This document shows positions 8,583 through 16,507 of a DNA stretch of 64,000 bases, one piece after another. A program made the translations under genes and the position numbers. The notes beneath the pieces are model-generated. The model saw nothing but the letters and a program-made list of their open reading frames with translations, was not told the DNA's origin and did no database searches. The stretch spans positions 1-64,000 of the forward strand of contig JAFUGG010000026.1 of the NCBI GenBank assembly GCA_017469525.1, given 5' to 3'. Every line of letters starts with the position of its first letter. The stretch's first letter is position 1. This stretch comes from Bacteroidaceae bacterium. Its GTDB lineage: Bacteria; Bacteroidota; Bacteroidia; Bacteroidales; Bacteroidaceae.

Positions 8583-9014
8583 ATGATTATGTTACCAGTA
8601 ATGTTTAGAAACAATTGGATGCCAACATTGTTCGAAGATTTCCTGAACACTGATCTTATGCCTCGAACTGGCAGCACAGCTCCGGCAGTCAACGTAAAAG
8701 AGAGCGAAACCGCTTACACGATGGAGCTCGCAGCACCTGGAATCAAGAAGGAGTACTGCCGTGTGAACATCAATGAGGACGGCAACCTGGCCATCGCCAT
8801 TGAGAACAAGTGCGAACACAAGCAAGAGGACAAGAAGCATCACTACTTGAGGCGCGAGTTCTCGTACAGCAACTACGAACAGAACTACACACTTCCCGAC
8901 GACGTCGAACGCGACAAGATTTCCGCTAAGGTTGAGGACGGCATCCTGACCGTCACGATGCCTAAGATGGCGAAGGAAGAGAAGAAACTCAGCAAGGCTA
9001 TCGAAATCTCATAA
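8583..9014 (+). CDS. Hsp20 family small heat-shock protein
   Basis: An ATP-independent cytoplasmic chaperone that holds unfolding proteins. The 143 residues contain an alpha-crystallin domain (about 36-135): AVNVKESETAYTMELAAPGI at the start and VEDGILTVTMPK at the end, with the C-terminal IEIS resembling the IxI motif used in oligomer assembly. A strong AGGAGG ribosome-binding site sits just upstream of the ATG at 8583. The gene is monocistronic, with a sigma-54-like promoter and a terminator at 9036. Confidence 0.95.
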   Translation: MIMLPVMFRNNWMPTLFEDFLNTDLMPRTGSTAPAVNVKESETAYTMELAAPGIKKEYCRVNINEDGNLAIAIENKCEHKQEDKKHHYLRREFSYSNYEQNYTLPDDVERDKISAKVEDGILTVTMPKMAKEEKKLSKAIEIS

Positions 9015-9035
9015 CTCAACATCGCATCCAAGGCT

Positions 9036-9073
9036 AAGGAGCAGCGTCCATCGGGGCGCCGCTCCTTTTTTTA
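9036..9073 (+). terminator. Rho-independent terminator of hsp20
   Basis: An AAGGAGC...GCTCCTT stem (with one mismatch and wobble pairs) followed directly by seven T residues. Confidence 0.85.
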
Positions 9074-9098
9074 TGCCCCTTCCGGCAGGTTGGGTTCA

Positions 9099-9164
9099 TT
9101 GCACGTACATGTATATGCAATTGCACATACATGTAAATGCAATTGCATATACATGTACGTGCAA
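9099..9164. repeat. Three tandem 22-bp TACATGTA palindromic units
   Basis: Units at 9099-9120, 9121-9142 and 9143-9164 each begin TTGCA, centre on TACATGTA and end TGCAA. The third is the exact reverse complement of the first, so the whole array is nearly symmetrical. It lies between the hsp20 terminator and the YhcG nuclease promoter. Confidence 0.9.
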
Positions 9165-9240
9165 TGAAACAAGTAGGGAGAAATGAGCGCCCCGGCATGT
9201 TAAGTAATGCTAAGAAGCAGGAAAAAATTATGATTTTTCT

Positions 9241-9271
9241 TTTGTATTTCGCTCACTTAATCGTAACTTTG
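9241..9271 (+). promoter_or_regulatory. Promoter of the YhcG-like nuclease gene, very close to ATG
   Basis: TTTG (9241-9244), 19 bp, TAACTTTG (9264-9271). Only four bases separate it from the ATG at 9276, so the transcript would be leaderless or nearly so. Confidence 0.65.
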
Positions 9272-9275
9272 CATC

Positions 9276-10343
9276 ATGAAAGGCGATATTCCACACAAAG
9301 AAATACCAGCCGAGGAAACACTCTTTGGCGATGTATGTCAGATTATCGACGGTGCAAGAAGCAGGATTGCCACTTATCTGAATACAGAAGTATGCCTGAC
9401 GAACTGGTATGTCGGCAAGCGTATCAAGGAGGATGTTCTGTCTGGCCAGCGTGCGGGATACGGGCAACAAGTCGTCAAGAACCTGGCAGCCAGGCTTACC
9501 GCACGTTATGGGGCGGGATGGGGAGAAAAGAAACTCAGGCATTGTCTCCGCAGTGCAGAGACTTTCACGGAAGAAGACATTGTCTCCGCAACGCAGAGAC
9601 AATTGTCTTGGACGCATCTGAAGCGCCTCATGTATCTCAAGGACCCGCTCGAACGTCAGTTCTACATCCACATCTGCTGTACGGAGCATTGGGACACGCG
9701 CACCTTGGACGAGAAGATAGACCAACAGCTCTATCAGAGGACTGCCATAAGTCGTAAGCCCGAAGAGGTCATCAGGCAGGAACTGAAAGAGGTGAAAGAG
9801 AACAACCAGTTGCTGCCGGACTTGGTATTCCGGAGCAGCTACTTCCTCGACATGTTAGGTCTGCCGGACATCTTTACAGAGAAAGACCTTGAGAATGCCA
9901 TCATCACCCAAATCGAGGACTTCATAAAGGAGTTTGGCTCCGACTTCAGTTTCGTGGCGAGACAAAAGCGAATCACGGTGGATGCTACAGATTATTATCT
10001 CAATCTCCTCTTCTTCCATCGGGAACTGAGGCGCTTGGTGGCCATCGACTTAAAACTGGGAAAGTTCAAACCTGAACATGAAGGACAGATGCTTTTGTAC
10101 TTGAGATACCTGAATCAAAACGAGAGAAAAGCCTGGGAAGAATCGCCCATCGGACTCATCCTCTGCTCTGAAGGCAACACGGAACACGTTGAATACCTCA
10201 TGCTCGACGAGAACAGTCCCATCAAGGTGGCACAGTATTATACCCAGCTGCCCGATAAAAAACTGTTGGCACAAAAGCTAAAAAAGGCAATCACCATAGC
10301 AAAAGAACATTACCTGCAAAAGGGAAAAGGAGAAGAAGAATAA
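9276..10343 (+). CDS. YhcG-like PDDEXK nuclease domain protein (DUF1016)
   Basis: The 355 residues have an N-terminal DUF1016 helical domain (about 15-170, with CLTNWYVGKRI and GWGEKKLRHCLRSAETF) and a C-terminal PD-(D/E)XK nuclease fold (about 200-350). Catalytic candidates are the acidic residues near DATDYYLNLLFFHREL and D-L-K in VAIDLKLGKF. Relatives are often found with restriction or mobile elements; the DNA target is unknown. The start is set by the family alignment (TLFGDVCQIIDGARS near residue 15) and by the lack of a nearby alternative. Three 22-bp palindromic units lie upstream. The next gene starts 11 bp downstream. Confidence 0.85.
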   Translation: MKGDIPHKEIPAEETLFGDVCQIIDGARSRIATYLNTEVCLTNWYVGKRIKEDVLSGQRAGYGQQVVKNLAARLTARYGAGWGEKKLRHCLRSAETFTEEDIVSATQRQLSWTHLKRLMYLKDPLERQFYIHICCTEHWDTRTLDEKIDQQLYQRTAISRKPEEVIRQELKEVKENNQLLPDLVFRSSYFLDMLGLPDIFTEKDLENAIITQIEDFIKEFGSDFSFVARQKRITVDATDYYLNLLFFHRELRRLVAIDLKLGKFKPEHEGQMLLYLRYLNQNERKAWEESPIGLILCSEGNTEHVEYLMLDENSPIKVAQYYTQLPDKKLLAQKLKKAITIAKEHYLQKGKGEEE

Positions 10344-10354
10344 CATTCCGACAG

Positions 10355-11446
10355 ATGAAAGGCGAGAAACTTGGCATAAGGCGGACCGTTGCACTGGAGG
10401 CTTCAAGGCTTTTGACGAAGAGCCTCCGCGAGGAACATCCGCTCCGGCAGCTGTTCTGGGAGAGCACCGTGCGCTGCAACATCCGTTGCCGCCACTGCGG
10501 GAGCGACTGCCGACAGGCTGCCACGGTGCCCGATATGCCTCGCGAGGACTTCTTCCGCGTGCTGGACAATATTGCTGCGAAACGCAATCCGGGCGAGGTT
10601 TTCGTCATCCTCGGCGGCGGAGAACCGCTGGTGAGGGAGGATGTGGTGGAGTGTGCCCAGGGCATCGCCCAGCGCGGCTTCCCATGGGGAATGGTGACGA
10701 ACGGGCTCTACCTCACGCCCGAACTCTTCGCCAAACTCAAGGACGCCGGCCTCTGCTCCGTGACCGTCAGCCTCGACGGGCTGGAGCCTCAGCACACATG
10801 GCTGCGTCGCCATCCCGACTGCTTCCGCATGGCAAGCCAAGCCATCGACATGATTGTGGCCGACGGAACGCTCGCCTACGACGTCATGACCGTGGTGCAT
10901 CAGCACAACTACGACACCTTGCCGCAGCTCCGAGAGTTCCTCGTCGGCAAAGGCGTCACGGACTGGCGCCTCGCCACCATCTTTCCCGTGGGTCGCGCGG
11001 CACAGGACAAGGAGTTGCAGCTCACGGGGGAACAGCTCCGGGGACTGCTCGACTTCATCCGCGAGACACGCGGAGAAGGGCAGATCCGTGCGTCGTATGG
11101 CTGCGAAGGATTCCTCGGCCCGTACGAAGGCGACGTGCGCGACTGGATGTTCCGCTGCGTGGCAGGCATCACGGTGGCTTCCGTCCTGGTGGACGGAGGC
11201 ATCAGCGCCTGCACAAGCATTAGGTCGAATTACCGACAGGGCAACATCTACGAGGACGACTTCATGGAGGTCTGGGAGCATCGCTTCCAGCCGCACCGCA
11301 ACCACAAGTGGATGAAGACGGACGACTGCCAGCAGTGCCGCTACTGGCGCTACTGCGAAGGCGGCGGCATGCATCTGCGCGACGACGACGGCAAACTGTT
11401 GCTCTGTCACATGAAAAGAATGGAAAAACTGGTGGTTAGTGGTTAG
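10355..11446 (+). CDS. Radical SAM/SPASM enzyme of the rSAM/lipoprotein system
   Basis: The 363 residues include the radical SAM cluster motif C41-x3-C45-x2-C48 (CNIRCRHC) and GGGEP for SAM binding. A C-terminal SPASM-type cysteine set lies at about 270-355 (CVAGI, CTSIR, CQQCRYWRYC, CHMKR) and would hold further 4Fe-4S clusters. The gene is followed by a tiny lipoprotein gene. That pairing is characteristic of the Bacteroidetes rSAM/lipoprotein families, where the enzyme is presumed to modify the lipoprotein. The last codons lie in the left arm of a 32-bp inverted repeat. The reaction is unknown. Confidence 0.85.
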   Translation: MKGEKLGIRRTVALEASRLLTKSLREEHPLRQLFWESTVRCNIRCRHCGSDCRQAATVPDMPREDFFRVLDNIAAKRNPGEVFVILGGGEPLVREDVVECAQGIAQRGFPWGMVTNGLYLTPELFAKLKDAGLCSVTVSLDGLEPQHTWLRRHPDCFRMASQAIDMIVADGTLAYDVMTVVHQHNYDTLPQLREFLVGKGVTDWRLATIFPVGRAAQDKELQLTGEQLRGLLDFIRETRGEGQIRASYGCEGFLGPYEGDVRDWMFRCVAGITVASVLVDGGISACTSIRSNYRQGNIYEDDFMEVWEHRFQPHRNHKWMKTDDCQQCRYWRYCEGGGMHLRDDDGKLLLCHMKRMEKLVVSG

Positions 11447-11532
11447 AGGTTAGTGGTTAGAGAATACCACATGGCTCCGCAACCAGTGCCCCAAGCTATC
11501 CTCTAACCACTAACCTCTAACCACTAACCACC
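11431..11532. repeat. Perfect 32-bp inverted repeat between rSAM and lipoprotein genes
   Basis: The left arm (11431-11462) and right arm (11501-11532) are perfect complements, built of GTGGTTA/GAGGTTA heptamers, with a 38-bp loop. The left arm includes the rSAM stop codon; the right arm ends 15 bp before the lipoprotein ATG. In RNA it would make a very stable stem that could mask or set the expression ratio of the second gene. Confidence 0.92.
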
Positions 11533-11547
11533 GAAAAAGAATATAAG

Positions 11548-11796
11548 ATGGCAAAGAAAATTCGTTCGCTCTGGCGGTTGATGCTGGGTTCGCTCATCAC
11601 CTTGTTGGGCTTCGCAGCATGCAAGACGACCAAGAAAGTGCAGCAGACAGACGACATGGAGGAGCTCTACGGACCTCCCCCAGGCATCGTCGAGAGGCAA
11701 ACTCCCATTGACCGCGTGCGCGTCCTCTACGGAGGCCCGCCCGTCAAGGTACAGAAGATGGAGGAACCCCGCGTTGAGCTTCCACAGACGAAATAA
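11548..11796 (+). CDS. Small lipoprotein, partner of the radical SAM enzyme
   Basis: The 82 residues have a type II signal peptide with lipobox LGFAAC (lipidated Cys25). The mature 58-residue part carries two YG-P motifs, EELYGPPPG and RVLYGGPP, which recall the YG.P motif of the Bacteroidetes lipoproteins that accompany SPASM enzymes. These are plausible modification sites, by inference only. Many Pro and charged residues suggest an unstructured periplasmic peptide tethered to a membrane. It lies 101 bp after the rSAM gene with the inverted repeat between. Confidence 0.75.
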   Translation: MAKKIRSLWRLMLGSLITLLGFAACKTTKKVQQTDDMEELYGPPPGIVERQTPIDRVRVLYGGPPVKVQKMEEPRVELPQTK

Positions 11797-11837
11797 GGAA
11801 AGAATGGGAATACAAAGTAATGTCCGGCATCACGAGT

Positions 11838-11875
11838 CTCTCCTTTGGGGGGGATTTAGAGAGGGGCTTTCACCC
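11838..11875. repeat. CCCCTCTC-type palindromic repeat overlapping the O-methyltransferase 3' end
   Basis: CTCTCCTTTGGGGGGG with AGAGAGGGGC; on the minus strand it supplies the last codons (KAPL and stop) of the O-methyltransferase. Similar to the copy that ends the GH78 gene at 25824. Confidence 0.55.
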
Positions 11876-12491
11876 GAATAATGCTGAGGCCGTCGCGAAG
11901 CGGCAGGATGACTTTCTCGACGCGACTGTCCGCAGCCACCATCTCATTGAAGGCCTGCACCCCGCGCGTCTGCATGTCGCTCTCCCTGGCATGCTCCAGG
12001 ACGTGCCCATACCACAGCGTGTTGTCGGCCACGATAAAGCCTCCCGGGGTCATCCTGGGCAGCAGCATCTCGTAGTATGCCACATATTCCCGCTTGTCGG
12101 CATCTATAAAAGCGAAGTCCCAACGCTCCTGCATCTGCGGGACAAGCTGCAGGGCGTCACCGATGTGGAGGTGAATCCTGTCCCTGAAGGCACTCCCCTC
12201 GAACCATTTCCTGAGGAAGTCCTCGTTCTCGTCGAACACTTCGAAGGTATGAATCTCAGCCCCTTCCTGCAGACCCTCCGCCATACATAAAGTAGCATAG
12301 CCGCTGAAAGTGCCCAACTCGAGCACCTTCAGCGGCTTTGCCATCTCGACGAGCATCTTCAGCACGCGGCCTTGAAGATGCCCGCTCGCCATTTGCCCGT
12401 AGGAGAGACGCAGCTGCGTGTCGCGCCAGAGGGCATGAAGATAGTCTCCCTCGGCATCAATGTGACGAAGGATATACTCGTCGAGCGTCAT
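11856..12491 (-). CDS. SAM-dependent O-methyltransferase, catechol-OMT-like
   Basis: A class I methyltransferase of the small cation-dependent family (211 residues). Motif I is VLELGTFSGYATLCMAE (SAM-binding), followed by FIDADK (metal and substrate region) and PGGFIVADN. It probably methylates a hydroxyl on an aromatic or similar small molecule; the substrate is unknown. Its ATG at 12491 directly abuts the TAA of aroQ, so the two are co-translated from one transcript. Confidence 0.88.
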   Translation of the reverse strand: MTLDEYILRHIDAEGDYLHALWRDTQLRLSYGQMASGHLQGRVLKMLVEMAKPLKVLELGTFSGYATLCMAEGLQEGAEIHTFEVFDENEDFLRKWFEGSAFRDRIHLHIGDALQLVPQMQERWDFAFIDADKREYVAYYEMLLPRMTPGGFIVADNTLWYGHVLEHARESDMQTRGVQAFNEMVAADSRVEKVILPLRDGLSIIRVKAPL

Positions 12492-12932
12492 TTACTCGGC
12501 TTTGTTGCGAGCCGCATTGTCTATCAGAGCCTCGATGGCAAGGCGATAGCTGTCCAGGCCGAAGCCGCCGACGAAGCCCACGCAACCCGGGCTGATGATG
12601 CTGCGGCGGCGAAAGTCTTCGCGCTGATAGACATTGCTGATGTGCACCTCGACAGTGGGCGTGCTCACGCTCTTCAGTGCGTCGAGGATGGCAATGCTGG
12701 TGTGTGTGTATGCTCCAGCATTGAGGACGATGCCATCACGGTCGAAGCCTACCTCATGAATCTTGTTGATGAGTTCACCTTCCAGGTTGCTCTGGAAGTA
12801 GTCGATGCGTACCTTGGGGAAGCGGGCACGCAGTTCCTTTAGGTAGTCTTCCCAAGCGCGCTTGCCGTAAATCTCAGGCTCGCGGATGCCCAAAAGATTT
12901 AGATTTGGGCCGTTAATAATTTGAATTCTCAT
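12492..12932 (-). CDS. aroQ: Type II 3-dehydroquinate dehydratase
   Basis: Third step of the shikimate pathway: 3-dehydroquinate to 3-dehydroshikimate. The 146 residues match the family length, with NGPNLNLLG at the N-terminus, the catalytic Tyr in REPEIYG, NLEGELINKIHE, NAGAYTHTSIAI and the catalytic His in VEVHISN. It is cytoplasmic and dodecameric in known relatives. It is the first gene of a two-gene minus-strand unit with the O-methyltransferase and is divergent from xerD. Confidence 0.96.
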   Translation of the reverse strand: MRIQIINGPNLNLLGIREPEIYGKRAWEDYLKELRARFPKVRIDYFQSNLEGELINKIHEVGFDRDGIVLNAGAYTHTSIAILDALKSVSTPTVEVHISNVYQREDFRRRSIISPGCVGFVGGFGLDSYRLAIEALIDNAARNKAE

Positions 12933-12950
12933 AATAAAACTGTATCTTTG
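12920..12950 (+). promoter_or_regulatory. Promoter of the xerD-type gene
   Basis: TTTG (12920-12923), exactly 19 bp, TATCTTTG (12943-12950), matching the Bacteroidota consensus. It overlaps the 5' end of the divergent aroQ gene. TTTAAAG/ATTAAAG heptamer repeats (12990-13022) lie in the leader. Confidence 0.7.
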
Positions 12951-13043
12951 TGGTCGAAAAGTGTTAGTTTCTGCTACAAAGATAGTAAAAAAGATTAAAG
13001 TTTAAAGATTAAAGATTAAAGTTTTTTCCTTTATTGACGAAAA

Positions 13044-13973
13044 ATGCACTATGAACTGACAAATACCAACGTTGTGGGCAACGCCATCCTCCGCCGCTAT
13101 TTCCAGTACCTGCGGCTGGAGAGGTCGTACACTCCGAACACGCTCGATGCCTATCTCAAGGACCTTCAGAAGCTTTTGAACTACTATGCCGACGAGGGCA
13201 TCGACTTCCGAAAGGTGACGCTCGAGCAGCTGGATCAGTTCGCGAAGGCATTGCAGGAGCTTGGCGTAGGACCGCGTTCGGTGGCCCGCATACTGAGTGG
13301 CGTGCGCTCGTTCTACCGTTTCCTGACCATCGAGGGCGAGGTGGAGACCGACCCCACCGAGCTGCTGGAGAGCCCGAAGATAGGAAAACATCTGCCCGAA
13401 GTGCTGAGCCTGCCGGAGATTGACGCCATTGAGGAAGCCATCGACCTGAGCAAGCCGGAGGGCATCCGCGACCTTGCCATCATCGAAGTGCTGTTCAGCT
13501 GCGGCCTGCGCATCAGCGAGCTCATCGGCCTGAAGCTGAGCGAGCTCTACCTCGAGGAGGGTTACATACGCGTCCACGGCAAGGGGAGGAAGGAGAGGCT
13601 TGTGCCTATCGGCGAGGACGCCATAAAGAAGCTGCGCCAGTGGTTCGTGGTGCGGCAGGGCATCGCCGTGAAGCCTGGCGAGGAAGACTATGTCTTCATC
13701 TCAATCCGTCGCGGCAGGCACCTCAGCCGGATATCCCTCTTCGTATATATTAAGGAATATGCCGAGAAGGCGGGAATCAGGAAGAACATCAGCCCCCACA
13801 CCTTCCGCCACAGCTTTGCCACGCAACTCCTGGAGGGAGGAGCCAACCTCAGGGCCATACAAGCCATGCTCGGACATGAGGACATCGGCACTACAGAGAT
13901 ATACATGCACATCGACAAGACCCATCTCCGGCAGGAAATCCTCCAACATCACCCCAGGAACCTCAAAGACTAA
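13044..13973 (+). CDS. xerD: XerD-type tyrosine recombinase
   Basis: Site-specific recombinase that resolves chromosome dimers at dif with XerC; the catalytic set is complete (R155, K180, H252, R255, H278, Y287). The N-terminal SAM-like DNA-binding domain spans about 14-100 (FQYLRLERSYTPNTLDAYLKDL). The 309-residue length and GLRISEL/HTFRHSFATQLLEGGANLRAIQAMLGH fit housekeeping XerD rather than an integrase, and no phage or conjugative genes surround it. It has its own promoter and stands next to aroQ. Confidence 0.88.
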   Translation: MHYELTNTNVVGNAILRRYFQYLRLERSYTPNTLDAYLKDLQKLLNYYADEGIDFRKVTLEQLDQFAKALQELGVGPRSVARILSGVRSFYRFLTIEGEVETDPTELLESPKIGKHLPEVLSLPEIDAIEEAIDLSKPEGIRDLAIIEVLFSCGLRISELIGLKLSELYLEEGYIRVHGKGRKERLVPIGEDAIKKLRQWFVVRQGIAVKPGEEDYVFISIRRGRHLSRISLFVYIKEYAEKAGIRKNISPHTFRHSFATQLLEGGANLRAIQAMLGHEDIGTTEIYMHIDKTHLRQEILQHHPRNLKD

Positions 13974-13990
13974 ACAGGGGGGAGCACCAG

Positions 13991-14078
13991 ACGCATGCTA
14001 ATACTTTGGCCAACGCATGCTAATACTTTGGCTTATGAATGCTAATACTTTGGCCAACGCATGCTAATACCTCGGCTG
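13991..14078. repeat. Four tandem 22-bp GCATGC-CTAATAC units
   Basis: Units start at 13991, 14013, 14035 and 14057, each with CATGCTAATACTTTGGC or a near match; the last is most diverged. They follow the xerD-type gene. The unit length equals that of the arrays at 9099, 22669, 31720 and 39375 although the sequences differ. Confidence 0.9.
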
Positions 14079-14215
14079 ACGCACTATGTCAACTCCCCGC
14101 AATCACCTCGGGACATAACACAACGCATCGCCCGTTTTGCCCCTCATAATTATGCTCCAAGATTGCATTTTGACAGAAAAACATGTTTCCAACAGCTTTT
14201 TTTTGAATTTTTTCA

Positions 14216-14245
14216 TTGCATTTTGAATGAAAATTACTACTTTTG
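14216..14245 (+). promoter_or_regulatory. Promoter of the Lrp-type operon
   Basis: TTG (14216-14218), 19 bp, TACTTTTG (14238-14245), 33 bp upstream of the ATG at 14279. The rest of the interval 14079-14215 shows no gene. Confidence 0.5.
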
Positions 14246-14278
14246 CTTTCATATTATTAATTTATAACAACAACAACT

Positions 14279-14776
14279 ATGCTTAAGGTAGATGAATTAG
14301 ACAAGAAAATTCTCGAAATGATTTCCTGTAATGCCCGCCTCCCCTTCAAGGAGGTGGCAGAAGAGTGCGGCGTGAGTCGTGCAGCCGTTCACCAGCGCGT
14401 TCAGCACCTCGTGGATGCCGGCGTCATCGTGGGCAGCGGCTTCCATGTGGACCCCTCATGCCTCGGATACAACACATGCACGTACATCGGCATCACACTC
14501 GAAAAAGGCTCGATGTACAAGAGCGTCGTGGCTGAATTCGAGAAGATACCCGAGATTGTGGAATGTCACTTCACGACCGGTCCCTACACCATGCTCATCA
14601 AACTCTACGCCCGCGACAATGCCCACCTCATGACACTGCTGAACGACCGCCTGCAGGAGATTGACGGAGTGGTCTCCACAGAGACCCTCATCTCGCTCAA
14701 GCAAAGCATCAAGAAGGAAGTGCCCATCGGTGCACAACACGGAGAAACCAAACCCACCGCCCTCGAAGAGTCATGA
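14279..14776 (+). CDS. Lrp/AsnC family transcriptional regulator
   Basis: The 165 residues have an N-terminal winged HTH (LDKKILEMISCNARLPFKEVA, VSRAAVHQRVQHLVDAGVI) and a C-terminal RAM ligand-binding domain (about 70-145, with CHFTTGPYTMLIKLYARD). Family members respond to amino acids and regulate their transport or breakdown. Its stop overlaps the start of a peptidase fusion gene (ATGA at 14773), so it probably senses an amino acid linked to peptide turnover and controls this operon, by inference. Confidence 0.92.
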   Translation: MLKVDELDKKILEMISCNARLPFKEVAEECGVSRAAVHQRVQHLVDAGVIVGSGFHVDPSCLGYNTCTYIGITLEKGSMYKSVVAEFEKIPEIVECHFTTGPYTMLIKLYARDNAHLMTLLNDRLQEIDGVVSTETLISLKQSIKKEVPIGAQHGETKPTALEES

Positions 14777-16494
14777 CGCGACCCCATCCACTCATCGGCA
14801 TCACAGGCAACTTCGGGGAGAAGGGCTGCGAACTGGCTGAGGGATACTACCTCTCTGTCGTCAAGGCCGGAGGAACACCCGTAGCCATACCGCCGCACAA
14901 CGACAAAGAAGCGCTCGTCACACTGCTCGAGACCCTCGACGGCATCATCTTCTCCGGCGGCAGCGACATCAATCCGCTGCTCCTGGGCGAAGAGCCCTTG
15001 CCACAACTCCATAGCGTATGCCCGCAAAGAGACGAGCCGGAACTCTTCCTCGCTCGCGAAGCCTTCCACCGACAGATACCGATGCTGGGCATCTGCCGCG
15101 GCATACAAGTGATGGCTGCAGCACTCGGCGGGAAGGTCTGGCAAGACATCTATGTTCAGGGCGAAGGCGCAAAAATCAAGCATTCACAGGACATGCCCCG
15201 CTTCGCCGCATCGCATACCGTCAACCTCACGGAAGGAAGCCTCCTCCAAAACACCTTCGGGGGCAAACAGACACTGGCAGTCAACTCCTTCCACCATCAG
15301 GCAGTGAGCGACCCGGGACCGCATATGCAAGTCTCCGCCCTGAGTCCCGACGGCATCATCGAAGCCGTAGAGTCGAGCGAACACAAAGCCTTGCTCGGCG
15401 TACAGTGGCATCCCGAATGCTTCATCCTTAATGGCGACCAAAGCATGATGGCCATTTTCCGATGGCTCATCAGCGAGGCAAGAACATTCTCGCAGGCTAA
15501 ATACATCCACGACACATCTATTATATTAGACAGTCACTGCGACACTCCCATGTTCTTCACAGACAATAGCAAGGAGAACATACAGATGTTCGGCAGCCGC
15601 TCCAATAAGGTTCTCGTCGATCTGCCTAAGATGAGGGAAGGACGACTTGACGCCTCCATCATGGTTGCCTACCTGCCTCAAGGCGAACGCACAGAGGAAG
15701 CCTTCAAAGCTGCAACGGAGAAGGCTAACCGACTGCTTACGCAAATGGACGAGATAGTGCAGGCCAACAACGACCGCGTTGGCTTTGCGGAGACGTCCGA
15801 CGACATCCTTCGCCTCAAGGCACAAGGCAAGAAAGCCATCCTCCGCGGTATCGAGAACGGCTATGCCATCGGTAAGGACATCGGCCTGCTGGAGGAATTC
15901 AAGCATCGCGGCATTGTCTATATGACGCTCTGCCATAATGGCGACAACGACATCTGCGACTCGGCTCGTGGCAATGCCGAACATAATGGCTTGAGCCCCT
16001 TTGGGCGTGAGGTCGTCCTGCAAATGAACCGTCTCGGCATCCTTGTGGACCTGAGCCATGCCTCAGAGAAGAGTTTCTACGATGCGCTTGAGCTAAGCAA
16101 GGTTCCCATTGTATGCAGCCACAGCTCTGCCCGTGCCCTTTGCGACCATCCACGCAACCTTACCGACGACCAGATGCGGGCACTTGCCAAGGCCGGCGGT
16201 GTAGCACAGACAACAGTCTATAGCGGTTTCCTTCGCAAAGACGGCCAAGCCACCATCATCGACGCAATAGAACATCTCTGCCATGCGGCCAAGATCATGG
16301 GCGTCGAACATGTAGGACTTGGCACAGACTTTGATGGTGATGGCGGCGTGCCAGGCTTGGCCGACGCTTCCGAGATAATAAACTTCACACGTCACCTCCT
16401 TCGCAGACAATTCTCGGAGCAGGATATACGTCTCATTATGGGAGGAAACTTCCTGAGACTCATTGACCAGTATCATAACGGAATAGCTATATAA
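14773..16494 (+). CDS. Fusion of C26 gamma-glutamyl hydrolase-type amidotransferase and M19 membrane dipeptidase
   Basis: Residues 1-240 are a class I glutamine amidotransferase-like hydrolase (peptidase C26/PuuD type): nucleophile C108 in LGICRGIQ, H213 and E215 in QWHPE. Residues of about 245-573 are an M19 renal-dipeptidase-like domain: zinc ligands H255 and D257 in SHCDTP, Glu in RGIENGY, His in VDLSHAS and VCSHSSA, and Asp in GTDFDGDGG. The two activities together would cut gamma-glutamyl bonds and then dipeptides. No signal peptide is visible, so it should be cytoplasmic. It overlaps the Lrp gene by four bases. Confidence 0.9.
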   Translation: MTRPHPLIGITGNFGEKGCELAEGYYLSVVKAGGTPVAIPPHNDKEALVTLLETLDGIIFSGGSDINPLLLGEEPLPQLHSVCPQRDEPELFLAREAFHRQIPMLGICRGIQVMAAALGGKVWQDIYVQGEGAKIKHSQDMPRFAASHTVNLTEGSLLQNTFGGKQTLAVNSFHHQAVSDPGPHMQVSALSPDGIIEAVESSEHKALLGVQWHPECFILNGDQSMMAIFRWLISEARTFSQAKYIHDTSIILDSHCDTPMFFTDNSKENIQMFGSRSNKVLVDLPKMREGRLDASIMVAYLPQGERTEEAFKAATEKANRLLTQMDEIVQANNDRVGFAETSDDILRLKAQGKKAILRGIENGYAIGKDIGLLEEFKHRGIVYMTLCHNGDNDICDSARGNAEHNGLSPFGREVVLQMNRLGILVDLSHASEKSFYDALELSKVPIVCSHSSARALCDHPRNLTDDQMRALAKAGGVAQTTVYSGFLRKDGQATIIDAIEHLCHAAKIMGVEHVGLGTDFDGDGGVPGLADASEIINFTRHLLRRQFSEQDIRLIMGGNFLRLIDQYHNGIAI

Positions 16495-16507
16495 CGTCAT
16501 CCAACAC

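Noticed and set aside
9137..9757. 206-codon plus-strand frame overlapping the YhcG nuclease gene
   Set aside because: It starts in the palindromic array and overlaps a well-supported PDDEXK gene in another frame; its product has no recognisable features.
13044..13973. The tyrosine recombinase as an integrase of a mobile element
   Set aside because: Length and sequence fit housekeeping XerD; no attachment site, phage or conjugation gene is adjacent.
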